From NCBI RefSeq assembly GCF_028288465.1, contig NZ_JAQBNR010000053.1, positions 204,145 to 268,144 on the forward strand: a stretch of 64,000 nucleotides of DNA. Direction: 5' to 3'. Source of the DNA: Ferruginibacter sp. Lineage in GTDB: Bacteria > Bacteroidota > Bacteroidia > Chitinophagales > Chitinophagaceae. A model generated the notes under the pieces. The model did no database searches, was not told the origin of the DNA, and saw only the letters and a list, made by a program, of their open reading frames with translations. The position numbers were made by a program, and so were the translations under genes. Positions 29,122 to 38,123 of this stretch are shown here, piece after piece. The stretch's first letter is position 1. Every line of letters begins with the position of its first letter.

Positions 29122-29835
29122 TTAAGACTTTTTTCTTGCAACGACAATATAGTTCAGTGTTAGTTCTTCATCGGAATATCTTTTATCTAACCAAACAGAA
29201 AATTTATTATAGATCCAGATAAATCTCAGTGTCACAAAAAAGTGTTTTACTAAAAAAGATCTCCAGGTTCTGTATTTTCTGGACGAGAATAAAGTATTTA
29301 AAAAAAGCTGTGCAACAGTCGCCCATTTACCTCCATTGGCCTTTATTAAAACCATATCAAATCCATATTTTTCAAATAAAAATTTTATCCCGTATTTGCT
29401 AAACCTAAAAAAATCGTACGGTTCTTCATGAAGTGCCCAACAAAATGGCATGGTAAAAATGGCGACTCCGTTTTGTTTTAAAACCCGTGCGGCTTCTGCA
29501 AGCATAGCCCGGTGATCTTCCACATGCTCAATTACCTGTGTTGAAAAAACCGTGTCAAATACTCCATTCTCAAAAGACAATGCTGTTGCGGGGCAAATGA
29601 TGTCTACTAGATTTTGGTCACTTTGTATAATGTCGCAGCCGATATATTCAGTTACCTTAGTATTAAACAGGCTTTGGTAAGGTTTATTACCACAACCGAT
29701 ATCCAGCGTTTTTCCAAAAGCAAATTCGCTGGCTGTATGTTTTATATCGTTAAATAAAAAATAATTTACAATATAGTGTTGGTCTAAGGCATTTAACTTA
29801 AAATCACTCAACCTTTTTAAACCTTCTTCTCTCAT
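29122..29835 (-). CDS. Class I SAM-dependent methyltransferase
   Basis: 237 residues. TLDIGCGNKPYQSLF (motif I, about residue 42-56), YIGCDIIQSD (motif II) and VFSTQVIEHVEDHRAMLAEAARVLKQNG (motif IV-V) with the EPYDFFRFSKYG block common in glycan-cluster Methyltransf_11 proteins. The last of three closely packed genes (GT2, methyltransferase, methyltransferase), separated from the previous one by 4 bp. Likely acts on a glycan or lipid-linked intermediate. Confidence 0.85.
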   Translation of the reverse strand: MREEGLKRLSDFKLNALDQHYIVNYFLFNDIKHTASEFAFGKTLDIGCGNKPYQSLFNTKVTEYIGCDIIQSDQNLVDIICPATALSFENGVFDTVFSTQVIEHVEDHRAMLAEAARVLKQNGVAIFTMPFCWALHEEPYDFFRFSKYGIKFLFEKYGFDMVLIKANGGKWATVAQLFLNTLFSSRKYRTWRSFLVKHFFVTLRFIWIYNKFSVWLDKRYSDEELTLNYIVVARKKS

Positions 29836-29839
29836 AAAC

Positions 29840-30598
29840 TTATCCCTGTTTTTTTAAATATCTATATTTAAACCTAACCCATTTCCAGTTTAATAATCCA
29901 ACAAAAGTGCTCGTTTCTTTTATTCTGGCATTCTTTAATTCGTACAAATCAGGATGTAGCCTGAACAGGTAATTGGGATTGACATTCTTGCTTTTTTCCA
30001 ACAGATCTGGATAAACAGGTAAAACATCTTTCTTTACATACAAGATTATATTTTGCTTGTACCAATACTCAATTCCATTCACCTGCCACAATAATTCCCG
30101 AAAGCAGTCTACAGGGATAAAATCTAATTTGCTGAAGATTGATGCCCAGTACTCAGGATACTGTTCGTTAATGTGATAAGTGCCTTCCTGCCCCGGAATG
30201 GCCGCTGAAAACAACACAACATTACTGAGACAAGTAAGCGTTTTAATAAATTTTTCTGAAGATTCTTTTGGAAGATGTTCTCCTACTTCAAGAGACATGG
30301 CCAGGTCGTACTTCCTGTTCTCTGAATAGCTCAACTTTAAATCCTGAATAGCAAGTTTATCAGGGTTTATTTTTACAAGATCACGTTTTATATAGGGTCC
30401 CTCCACACCTTTAATATCTTCAACTCCAAAATCTTCATTCCACACTTTCAGCCATTCGCCGGTACCGCATCCTATGTCGATAACAGATTTCGGATGCAGG
30501 ATATCATTAACAAAAGGCAATACAAGTTTGGCCGATTTGTAGGAATTGGATTCCAGCTCTGTAAAGAAGCTCTTGGTGTATTGCTGTGTCTCAACCAT
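29840..30598 (-). CDS. Class I SAM-dependent methyltransferase
   Basis: 252 residues. VIDIGCGTGEWLKVW (motif I, about residue 39-53) and LAMSLEVGEHLPKESSEKFIK are clear; AIPGQEGTYHINEQYPEYW matches methyltransferases found in polysaccharide clusters. Its start overlaps the end of the upstream GT2 by 8 bp, indicating translational coupling. Substrate unknown. Confidence 0.85.
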   Translation of the reverse strand: MVETQQYTKSFFTELESNSYKSAKLVLPFVNDILHPKSVIDIGCGTGEWLKVWNEDFGVEDIKGVEGPYIKRDLVKINPDKLAIQDLKLSYSENRKYDLAMSLEVGEHLPKESSEKFIKTLTCLSNVVLFSAAIPGQEGTYHINEQYPEYWASIFSKLDFIPVDCFRELLWQVNGIEYWYKQNIILYVKKDVLPVYPDLLEKSKNVNPNYLFRLHPDLYELKNARIKETSTFVGLLNWKWVRFKYRYLKKQG

Positions 30599-31430
30599 AA
30601 ATAAAATTTTTATAAATCCTGTTTTCCTTAATAAGTTTTTGGAAATGTTGTGGGAAAAACTTCTTCATCATCAAATAGTGTAAAAATCTAAAAGGTCTTT
30701 TTTTAAATTGATATAAAAGACGATTTACCACAAATTCAAAATCTAATTTATCCGCGTATTTCTTTGAAAAATAGTCCTCTATCTCATTTTGCCTTTGAAT
30801 ATTCTGATTAAGATTCTTAAGCATCGAATTCCCCCGCACCCGATATTCAAAAAGCGTCTCATCCACGTAATAGAACCTGTAACCATTAAATGCAAACCGA
30901 AGCCACAAATCCCAATCTTCATAGCCCATAATTTTCATATTATCATATAACCCAATTCTTTCAAGAGTTGATTTTCTAATCACAGCGCAAGCATCGATAT
31001 AATTACAAATCATCAGTTGCTGGAGGTTAAACGGACCTGGTCTTAAGACTCCTGTCTTTTCGCCAAAAAGGTTGGCATTTCCATACACCACGTCTATTTG
31101 CGGTTGCCGATCTAAAATTTCGATTGCTTTTGTCAGGTAACCTGGCAGTATCTTATTGTCGGCATCCAGTGGCAGTATATAGTCAGATTTAGATACCCTT
31201 ATACCCACGTTTCTTGCTTCTCCCAATCCCTTATTTTCCTGGTTGATGACGTTAATACCTTCGGCAGAAAGACCATTCAAAATTGTCTTCGTTTCTTCTT
31301 CGCTAGATCCATCATTTACGATAATTAGATCGAAAAGACTGGCATCGCACGCTTCCAGACTTTTCAGGGCATCACTTAAAAATATTCCCTGATTGTAACA
31401 TGGAATAACTATCGTAATTTTTTTACTCAT
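30591..31430 (-). CDS. Glycosyltransferase family 2
   Basis: 279 residues. ITIVIPCYNQGIFLSDALKSL, IVNDGSSEEET, NKGLGEARNVGI and YILPLDADNKI (DXD) are typical. The tail WDLWLRFAFNGYRFYYVD and RVRGNSMLKN matches GT2 glycan synthases. It starts 17 bp after mqnA on the same strand, so it may be read from the mqnA promoter together with the two methyltransferases. Confidence 0.92.
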   Translation of the reverse strand: MSKKITIVIPCYNQGIFLSDALKSLEACDASLFDLIIVNDGSSEEETKTILNGLSAEGINVINQENKGLGEARNVGIRVSKSDYILPLDADNKILPGYLTKAIEILDRQPQIDVVYGNANLFGEKTGVLRPGPFNLQQLMICNYIDACAVIRKSTLERIGLYDNMKIMGYEDWDLWLRFAFNGYRFYYVDETLFEYRVRGNSMLKNLNQNIQRQNEIEDYFSKKYADKLDFEFVVNRLLYQFKKRPFRFLHYLMMKKFFPQHFQKLIKENRIYKNFIYG

Positions 31431-31447
31431 AAATTATCAGGTACAGA

Positions 31448-32194
31448 TTACTGATCAGCACCTATTTTCTCCAAAAATAAAGTTATTACTTCAAGCTTAT
31501 CAAATTGAGGATTGAATTTTATATTGTCTGTGTAATAGGTGTGTAAATCATACGTATCGTATGGATTTTCCCGGACTACCCGTTCTAAATTATCCAATCC
31601 AAATTTATTTGCCTGGTTAAAGTTTGCTATAAACTGTTGAGTCATTTGCTTGTTGCTTATCCATGCTGCAAATACGAAGGGCTTACCTGTTAACTCTTTC
31701 CATGTCGTGCTTAAATCATAGATAAAGGTTGATTTTAACCGTTGTTGCAGCGCCCTGTCACCAATAACAAGCCCCGCTGTATTACCGGATATAGTATTCT
31801 CATATCCCTCTGAAGCCTGTACCAAATCAGGAGAAATTTTCCAATGCTCTTTCAACAGCACTTTTAAAAGTGCAACAGAAGTGCGGCTCTGGTAATCCAG
31901 TAAAATTGTTTTTATTTCATTCAGTGGCACATCACTAAACAAGCAAACGCTGGCGACTTCTCCATCGGCGGCAATGCAAAAGTCAGAAATGATGTGGTAT
32001 TCTTTTAACTGTGGAAGCACGGCCACGGGGATCAGGCCAATATCAATTTCGTTTTCGATGAGTTGTTTTGCAATATTTGCCGGGTAATCAAAAACAAGAT
32101 CAATTGACTCTTTCATCATCCCGTTCTCAAATCCAAAAATCAAAGGTTTTGTATTCAGATAGCTAACCGCTCCTACTCTTATTTTTCTGTCCAA
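31448..32194 (-). CDS. mqnA: Chorismate dehydratase of the futalosine menaquinone pathway
   Basis: 248 residues. IRVGAVSYLNTKPLIFGFENG at the N-terminus and EIDIGLIPVAVLPQL, then LLDYQSRTSVALLKVLL and LVIGDRAL, match MqnA (periplasmic-binding-protein-like fold, cytoplasmic enzyme). It converts chorismate to 3-[(1-carboxyvinyl)oxy]benzoate, the first step of menaquinone synthesis by the futalosine route. No other mqn gene is in the window. It is divergent from purB, with a shared promoter region, and may head the glycosyltransferase/methyltransferase operon downstream. Confidence 0.93.
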   Translation of the reverse strand: MDRKIRVGAVSYLNTKPLIFGFENGMMKESIDLVFDYPANIAKQLIENEIDIGLIPVAVLPQLKEYHIISDFCIAADGEVASVCLFSDVPLNEIKTILLDYQSRTSVALLKVLLKEHWKISPDLVQASEGYENTISGNTAGLVIGDRALQQRLKSTFIYDLSTTWKELTGKPFVFAAWISNKQMTQQFIANFNQANKFGLDNLERVVRENPYDTYDLHTYYTDNIKFNPQFDKLEVITLFLEKIGADQ

Positions 32195-32205
32195 TTGCTT
32201 TAGTA

Positions 32206-32213
32206 TAATTTTG
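32206..32213 (+). promoter_or_regulatory. Predicted -7 element of the purB promoter
   Basis: TAATTTTG, a full match to TAnnTTTG, lies 22 bp before the purB ATG. The upstream element is weak (TTTTTC around 32182-32187). Confidence 0.5.
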
Positions 32214-32217
32214 GCAG

Positions 32218-32250
32218 CAAATTTACAGCATCACCATGGATTTAAATCAA
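32218..32250 (-). promoter_or_regulatory. Predicted mqnA promoter, overlapping the purB start
   Basis: On the minus strand TTG (32250-32248), 22 nt, TAAATTTG (32225-32218). The -7 element is a full match; the spacer is slightly long. The -33 element is inside purB codons, and the -7 is 4 bp from the purB -7 element. Confidence 0.5.
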
Positions 32251-33570
32251 CTAACTGCTATCTCTCCCATTGACGGACGTTACCGGAAACAATTACATCA
32301 CCTGGATGAATATTTCAGCGAATACGCCCTGATAAAATACCGTGTACACGTAGAAGTTGAATATTTCATTTTTCTTGCAGAAAAAAAATTCTTTAAGCTG
32401 CCCGCCAACGTAAAAAACCACCTGCAAAATGCAGCTGCTAATTTTTCTTTAGAAGATGCTGGAATAATAAAAGAAACTGAAAAAATAACCAACCATGATG
32501 TAAAAGCAGTGGAATATTTTTTGAAAGGAGAATTGGATAAATGCAATGCTGCCTCGTTAAAAGAATGGATACATTTTGGTTTGACTTCCCAGGATATCAA
32601 CAATACGGCCATACCATTAAGCTGGAAACATGCGGTGGAACACGATTACCTGCCAGCGGTAATTAACCTGCAACAGCAATTATTACAACTGGCAACTGCC
32701 TGGAAAGATATACCCATGCTGGCCCGTACACACGGACAGGCGGCGTCCCCGACCCGCTTAGGCAAGGAGATCATGGTATATGTGGAAAGGCTGGAAAACC
32801 AGGTACAATTGTTTAGCTATATTCCTTTCATGGCAAAATTTGGCGGTGCTACGGGTAACTTTAATGCACATCATGTGGCTTATCCAAAATACGATTGGGT
32901 AAAATTTGCCAATGAATTTACGGAAACAAAACTGGGCCTGGAACGTCAGCAATACACTACGCAGATAGAACACTATGATACGTTGGCTGCCCATTTTGAC
33001 GCCATCAAACGCATCAATACCATCTTTATTGATTTTTGCCGCGACATATGGACATACGTTAGTTCCGACTACTTCAAACAAAAAACCAAGAAGGGCGAAA
33101 TAGGATCTTCGGCAATGCCACACAAAGTAAACCCCATTGATTTTGAAAATGCCGAAGGCAACCTGGGTATTGCAAATGCTTTGCTGGAGCATCTTTCAGC
33201 TAAGTTACCGGTATCAAGATTACAAAGAGATCTTACAGACTCAACGGTATTGAGGAATATCGGCGTACCGGTAGCGCATACTATCCTCGCTTTTAAATCA
33301 ATTGAGAAAGGTCTCGATAAACTTGTATTGAATGAGGTAAAATTAAAAGCCGACCTCGATAATAATTGGGCGGTTGTTGCCGAGGCAATACAGACGATCC
33401 TGAGAAGAGAAAATTATCCACAGCCTTATGAGGCATTGAAAGAATTGACACGAGGCAAAAATGCAATTGATAAACAAGCTATTCATCAGTTCATTACAAC
33501 GCTTAAAATTTCTGCAACATTAAAAAATGAGTTAAAAAAAATTACCCCATATAATTATACTGGTCTATAA
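32236..33570 (+). CDS. purB: Adenylosuccinate lyase
   Basis: 444 residues, full length. The N-terminus AISPIDGRYRKQLHHLDEYFSE, ARTHGQAASPTRLGKE (about 165-180, with the general-acid His) and the signature GSSAMPHKVNPIDFENAEGN (about 290-309, with the catalytic Ser) mark the E. coli-type PurB. It cleaves SAICAR and adenylosuccinate in purine synthesis, releasing fumarate. Start ATG follows a TAATTTTG element. Apparently monocistronic; the next gene begins 49 bp later. Confidence 0.97.
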   Translation: MDLNQLTAISPIDGRYRKQLHHLDEYFSEYALIKYRVHVEVEYFIFLAEKKFFKLPANVKNHLQNAAANFSLEDAGIIKETEKITNHDVKAVEYFLKGELDKCNAASLKEWIHFGLTSQDINNTAIPLSWKHAVEHDYLPAVINLQQQLLQLATAWKDIPMLARTHGQAASPTRLGKEIMVYVERLENQVQLFSYIPFMAKFGGATGNFNAHHVAYPKYDWVKFANEFTETKLGLERQQYTTQIEHYDTLAAHFDAIKRINTIFIDFCRDIWTYVSSDYFKQKTKKGEIGSSAMPHKVNPIDFENAEGNLGIANALLEHLSAKLPVSRLQRDLTDSTVLRNIGVPVAHTILAFKSIEKGLDKLVLNEVKLKADLDNNWAVVAEAIQTILRRENYPQPYEALKELTRGKNAIDKQAIHQFITTLKISATLKNELKKITPYNYTGL

Positions 33571-33619
33571 ATAATCACTATTTTCATATGGTTTAGTAAT
33601 CTTAAGTTTACCGCTCCTT

Positions 33620-36600
33620 ATGAAGAAAATTTTATTTACCCTGGTAGCCACTCACCTCTCATCGTTATTGTGCAACGGTCAAACTTGCAATAACTGGTTG
33701 AGTACGCCTTCAATTGGTTCCTTTGTCGATATCGGACAGCTTAATATACCTGGTAACCAGATTACAATCGAAGCCAATATTAATAGGACTGCTCCTTATT
33801 TACCGGGTGGTGGAAATAATACGGAAGGAGATATTGTATCGAAACACAACGATTTTTCAGATGTAAACTATTTATTGAGGCCCAACCATGGCTATATTAC
33901 AACAACCAATGGCTTTTTTGGTACGCCGGATATTTGTGATATTGAATTGAATAAAACCTATCACGTTGCAATGGTGTATGATGGAAGCACACTAAAATTT
34001 TACAGGAATGGTTTTTTGATGAGCCAGATAAATGCAACCGGTAACCTGATCCAAAACAGCTGGAAAGCAAGGTTTGGCCTTTATGATGCATCATTTTACA
34101 CAACGCAATTAATAGGTTATATAAATGAAGTACGTATATGGAATGTGGCCCGGACACAAAGCCAGATAAAAACTTATATGAATTCATCCCTGCCAAGTCC
34201 AACTACCCAGCCGGGATTACTGGCTTATTATACTTTTGATAATTTGCTAAATAAACAAGGTAACAATACATATAATGGTGTTTTGGGTGGCAGTGCTTCC
34301 ATTAATGCAACTAACTCCAATTGTGCATTTGTTGCAGATTCCTGCGCTAAAATTATAAGCGACAGTTTAATCATTAACACCTATACCCCTGTAATAGCGT
34401 TCAATCCCTGCGAAAATAACATTACCGTTGAAGATGCGTCGACCTTCAATATTGGTGATACAGTGTTGATGATCCAGATGAAAGGGGCTGTTATTGATTC
34501 TTCAAATACAGCGGCCTTTGGCAATATTACCAATTATAAAAACGCTGGTAATTACGAATTTAACTATGTAAAAAGCAAAGCGGGAAATATTGTTGAATTA
34601 AGAGATAGTATAACAAGGTCATACGATTTGCCTGATGGCAAAGTCCAGTTAATCCGGGTTCCTTATTATACTTCCGCCAATTTAACATCCGTGCTTACTT
34701 GTCTTCCCTGGGATGGAAGTAAAGGCGGCGTGCTGGTATTAAATGCGAAAAATGCAGTCACACTCCAGGCCGATATTAACCTTACTGGAAAAGGATTTCA
34801 TGGCGGCAACAGCTCTAACCCACACTCCAATACACTCTTTTGTTTTGAAAATAATTATTTCTACCCGGCCGGCTCAGTCACAGCCGCTTCTAAAGGAGAG
34901 AGCATCGCTTTAATAAGCGACAATATTTCCTACGGAAAAGGGTTTGCTGGCAACGGTGGTGGAGGTGGACTCGGACATAATTCAGGCGGTGGCGGTGGTG
35001 CGAATGGTGGTGCAGGTGGATTGGGCGGCTATCAGTTGGATGTGTGCGGTAGCGCACCTTTTGATAACAGGGGAATCGGCGGAGGCAATTTAAGTTACAG
35101 CAATGGTCAAAATAAAATATTTATGGGTGGTGGGGGTGGATCTGGCCATACTGACCAAATTAATGGAACGGCCATGCAGGGCGGGAATGGTGGTGGAATT
35201 GTTATTATAAATACACCAACTTTCGATGCCAATGGTTTTAGGATTATTACCAACGGAGGTAACGCACCACAATGTATCGCTCCTGGTACCACTGACTGTC
35301 ACGATGGCAATGGTGGCGGTGGTGGAGGTGGTACTATACTGATTAATACGGCAAACTATATTGCAAATACAATATTAAGTGTGGCTGGAGGTAAAGGGGC
35401 GGACCTTTCGGTCTATGACCCGATCGTTGGCGCTAATAGAATTGGTCCTGGAGGCGGAGGTGGCGCAGGAACGATTTGGCTTAACAGCCCTACCTTACCC
35501 CCCATTGTTTCAAATACTTTAACTCCGGGGGCTAATGGTGTAATACTTGCAGATAGTAATAATCCATGGGGCGCAACTCCTGGGCAAGCCGGCATCAATT
35601 TATTTAACTTGCAGCTTCCTTTCGACACCCATCCCTTCAAAAAAAATATTGATTCCGTAAAAATAAAAGCTACGCAGGCAGCATGTAATTCATTTGATTT
35701 TGTTGGCTCAGCTTACATTCAAAATTCTGCCATCAGAACCTGGCATTGGGACTTTGGCGATGGCACAATGGCAAGCTCATCCGTTGTAACACATCCCTAT
35801 GCTACAGTTGGCGCACATAGTGTTTCCCTTGTGGTGACCGACAACAACGGTTGCACAGACAGTGTAAAAACCACCGTTACCACAACTGGTTCTACGATTG
35901 ATTTTTCTTACAACCAGAATAGCTGTAATCCCCTCAGCATCCAGTTTTCGGCAATTGGAAATGCTCCGGTAAATCCATCCTGGATATTTGGAGATGGCGG
36001 ACTTGCGACCGGAGCTACACCAACTCATGTTTATGCCAATACGGGTAACTACCTTGTAAAATATACGGCGCAAAACGGTAGCTGTAATGACACCATCACG
36101 AAAAATATTTCTGTTAATATTTTACGGCAGGATATTATACTTACTAAGGACACTACCATTTGTTTTGGTACGGCTAAACAGTTGCTAACTGCACCTTCAC
36201 TCAACTTTTGCTGGTCACCCACGACTTATTTAGACGATCCTTTATCTGCAAACCCCACAACAAATACCCCGGTTGCTATCACCTATTTCTTAACTGCACA
36301 AATCCCCGGCGTCAATACCATTGTCAACGGCGATTTTAGCGCGGGCAATACAGGGTTTGCTTCGGCATATAATTTTGCCACACCCAACATCACGGAAGCT
36401 CAGTATTTCGTTGGCACAAATCCCCTGAACTGGAACGGGGGTCTGAGCCCATGTGGTGATCATTCAACAGGCAGCGGTAATATGATGTTAGTAAACGGCG
36501 CGCCGACAGCAGACGTACTGGTGTGGAGTGAAAGTGTTGCAGTCACACCCAATACAAACTATGCCTTTTCGACCTGGATACAAGCGCTGTATACACCCAA

Positions 36601-38041
36601 TCCGGCGCAACTTAGTTTTTCGATTAATGGTGGGGATGTTGGCACATTAATTACAGCGAGTTTACCAACCTGCACCTGGACCCAATTTTATACCACATGG
36701 AACTCTGGCAACAATACTTCTGCAAAAATTGCGATAGTAAACAAAAACACTTTTGTGCAGGGCAACGATTTTGCGCTGGATGATATTTCTTTCGCGCCGG
36801 TGCTGATAAAACGAGACAGCGTAATTATCACAGTAGATCATCCTTCTGTAAAAGCAAATAATGACACCGTAGTTTGTGCAGGCAAGGCAGTGCAGTTGAG
36901 TGCAAACGGCAGCATATCGTATAACTGGTCTCCCACAACTGGTCTCTCAAATGCCACGGTTGCCAATCCGGTAGCAACACCATCTGTAAACACCCAGTAC
37001 ATTGTAACGGGTACAGACAGTAAAGGCTGTACAGCTACGGATACCGTTAACATTACAGCAAAGACGCTTCCTGTTGTTGCAGTTACTCCGGGTACATCCA
37101 TTTGTAAAAATACCCCGCTACAATTGCAAGCATCTGGTGGCAGTACTTACCAATGGCTGCCTGTATCCGGACTTAGTAATGCCGCGATTGCCAACCCGGT
37201 TGCGTCGCCTGTAACCACCACCACATATGTTGTTGTTGTAACCGGAGCCAATAGTTGCACTGCCACTGATTCGGTAAAAATTGCTGTAAACCCCGACCCT
37301 GTATTTACTATATCTGCAGCTGATACCACTTGCCTCAATGCATCTGCCCAGTTATTAGCAACTGGCGGTGACGTATACACATGGTCACCGGCAGCACTTG
37401 TAAATAACCCTAACATTGCAAACCCCACCACCAATGCCAGCAGCAATACGACTTATACAGTAGTAATTAAAGAACTTACTTGTAATACCACTGCTACTTT
37501 ATCTACTTCAGTAGCTGTACTGCCTGTGCCTGCCATCAAAGCAACAAAATTAAATGATATCGATTGTAGTATATCTGCTGCCCAGTTACAGGCAACCGGC
37601 AGCGGACCGTTTTCCTGGTCACCTGCTGCCAGCCTGGATAACAGTACTGCAGCCAATCCGCTGGCTTCGCCCAATGCCACCACGTTGTACACCGTATCCG
37701 CTGTAGATTTAACCACCAACTGTGTTGCCTCTGATACGATTACCGTAGTAGTAAATAAAATCGGGTCCACTTCTTTTTTCATTCCGTCAGCATTTACACC
37801 AAATGGAGATGGATTAAACGATTGTTTTAAAGTCAGTCATTTTACCTACATGAAATCTGTTGAAGTGACCATTTTTAACCGCTATGGAAGCATGGTGTTT
37901 CATACTACCACAGATAATGATTGCTGGAATGGAACCTACCGGGGAAAAGCAGCTGACGCAGGCAATTACGTTTATTATATAAAAGCGGAGGATAACTGTA
38001 GCAAGTTTTACAAAAAAGGAAACTTAGTCCTGATCCGGTAG
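33620..38041 (+). CDS. Giant secreted multidomain protein with LamG, PKD and type-B gliding/T9SS C-terminal domain
   Basis: 1473 residues. Signal peptide to about residue 20 (SSLLCNGQ), LamG-like domain at about 40-215 (GYINEVRIWNVARTQSQI), a Gly-rich beta stretch at about 444-625 with runs such as GGGGGLGHNSGGGGGANGG, two PKD domains near 708 (WDFGDG) and 787 (WIFGDGG), and a possible carbohydrate-binding segment at about 900-1060. Five Cys-bearing immunoglobulin-like repeats have a YxWSP pattern (about 847-897, 1084-1142, 1161-1219, 1237-1294, 1315-1375). The C-terminus FIPSAFTPNGDGLNDCF...VEVTIFNRYGSMVF (from about 1389) is the gliding-motility-associated type-B CTD for T9SS export and surface attachment. 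Probably an adhesin; its ligand is unknown. Confidence 0.9.
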   Translation: MKKILFTLVATHLSSLLCNGQTCNNWLSTPSIGSFVDIGQLNIPGNQITIEANINRTAPYLPGGGNNTEGDIVSKHNDFSDVNYLLRPNHGYITTTNGFFGTPDICDIELNKTYHVAMVYDGSTLKFYRNGFLMSQINATGNLIQNSWKARFGLYDASFYTTQLIGYINEVRIWNVARTQSQIKTYMNSSLPSPTTQPGLLAYYTFDNLLNKQGNNTYNGVLGGSASINATNSNCAFVADSCAKIISDSLIINTYTPVIAFNPCENNITVEDASTFNIGDTVLMIQMKGAVIDSSNTAAFGNITNYKNAGNYEFNYVKSKAGNIVELRDSITRSYDLPDGKVQLIRVPYYTSANLTSVLTCLPWDGSKGGVLVLNAKNAVTLQADINLTGKGFHGGNSSNPHSNTLFCFENNYFYPAGSVTAASKGESIALISDNISYGKGFAGNGGGGGLGHNSGGGGGANGGAGGLGGYQLDVCGSAPFDNRGIGGGNLSYSNGQNKIFMGGGGGSGHTDQINGTAMQGGNGGGIVIINTPTFDANGFRIITNGGNAPQCIAPGTTDCHDGNGGGGGGGTILINTANYIANTILSVAGGKGADLSVYDPIVGANRIGPGGGGGAGTIWLNSPTLPPIVSNTLTPGANGVILADSNNPWGATPGQAGINLFNLQLPFDTHPFKKNIDSVKIKATQAACNSFDFVGSAYIQNSAIRTWHWDFGDGTMASSSVVTHPYATVGAHSVSLVVTDNNGCTDSVKTTVTTTGSTIDFSYNQNSCNPLSIQFSAIGNAPVNPSWIFGDGGLATGATPTHVYANTGNYLVKYTAQNGSCNDTITKNISVNILRQDIILTKDTTICFGTAKQLLTAPSLNFCWSPTTYLDDPLSANPTTNTPVAITYFLTAQIPGVNTIVNGDFSAGNTGFASAYNFATPNITEAQYFVGTNPLNWNGGLSPCGDHSTGSGNMMLVNGAPTADVLVWSESVAVTPNTNYAFSTWIQALYTPNPAQLSFSINGGDVGTLITASLPTCTWTQFYTTWNSGNNTSAKIAIVNKNTFVQGNDFALDDISFAPVLIKRDSVIITVDHPSVKANNDTVVCAGKAVQLSANGSISYNWSPTTGLSNATVANPVATPSVNTQYIVTGTDSKGCTATDTVNITAKTLPVVAVTPGTSICKNTPLQLQASGGSTYQWLPVSGLSNAAIANPVASPVTTTTYVVVVTGANSCTATDSVKIAVNPDPVFTISAADTTCLNASAQLLATGGDVYTWSPAALVNNPNIANPTTNASSNTTYTVVIKELTCNTTATLSTSVAVLPVPAIKATKLNDIDCSISAAQLQATGSGPFSWSPAASLDNSTAANPLASPNATTLYTVSAVDLTTNCVASDTITVVVNKIGSTSFFIPSAFTPNGDGLNDCFKVSHFTYMKSVEVTIFNRYGSMVFHTTTDNDCWNGTYRGKAADAGNYVYYIKAEDNCSKFYKKGNLVLIR

Positions 38042-38123
38042 ATGTTGAAAGATGTGCAACAAAGTGTAAAAACAAGAGATGGTTAACTTGAAAAGCAATT
38101 AACCAGCAAAAAAACCTTCAAAT

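Noticed and set aside
21707..31430. Defence island or mobile cluster
   Set aside because: The genes are ordinary glycosyltransferases and methyltransferases; no nuclease, integrase, transposase or attachment site was seen.
38080..38105. Terminator of the T9SS-type giant gene
   Set aside because: The hairpin (TGGTTAA/TTAACCA with a bulge) is followed by A-rich, not T-rich, sequence on the plus strand; it could weakly serve prfC but is not convincing.
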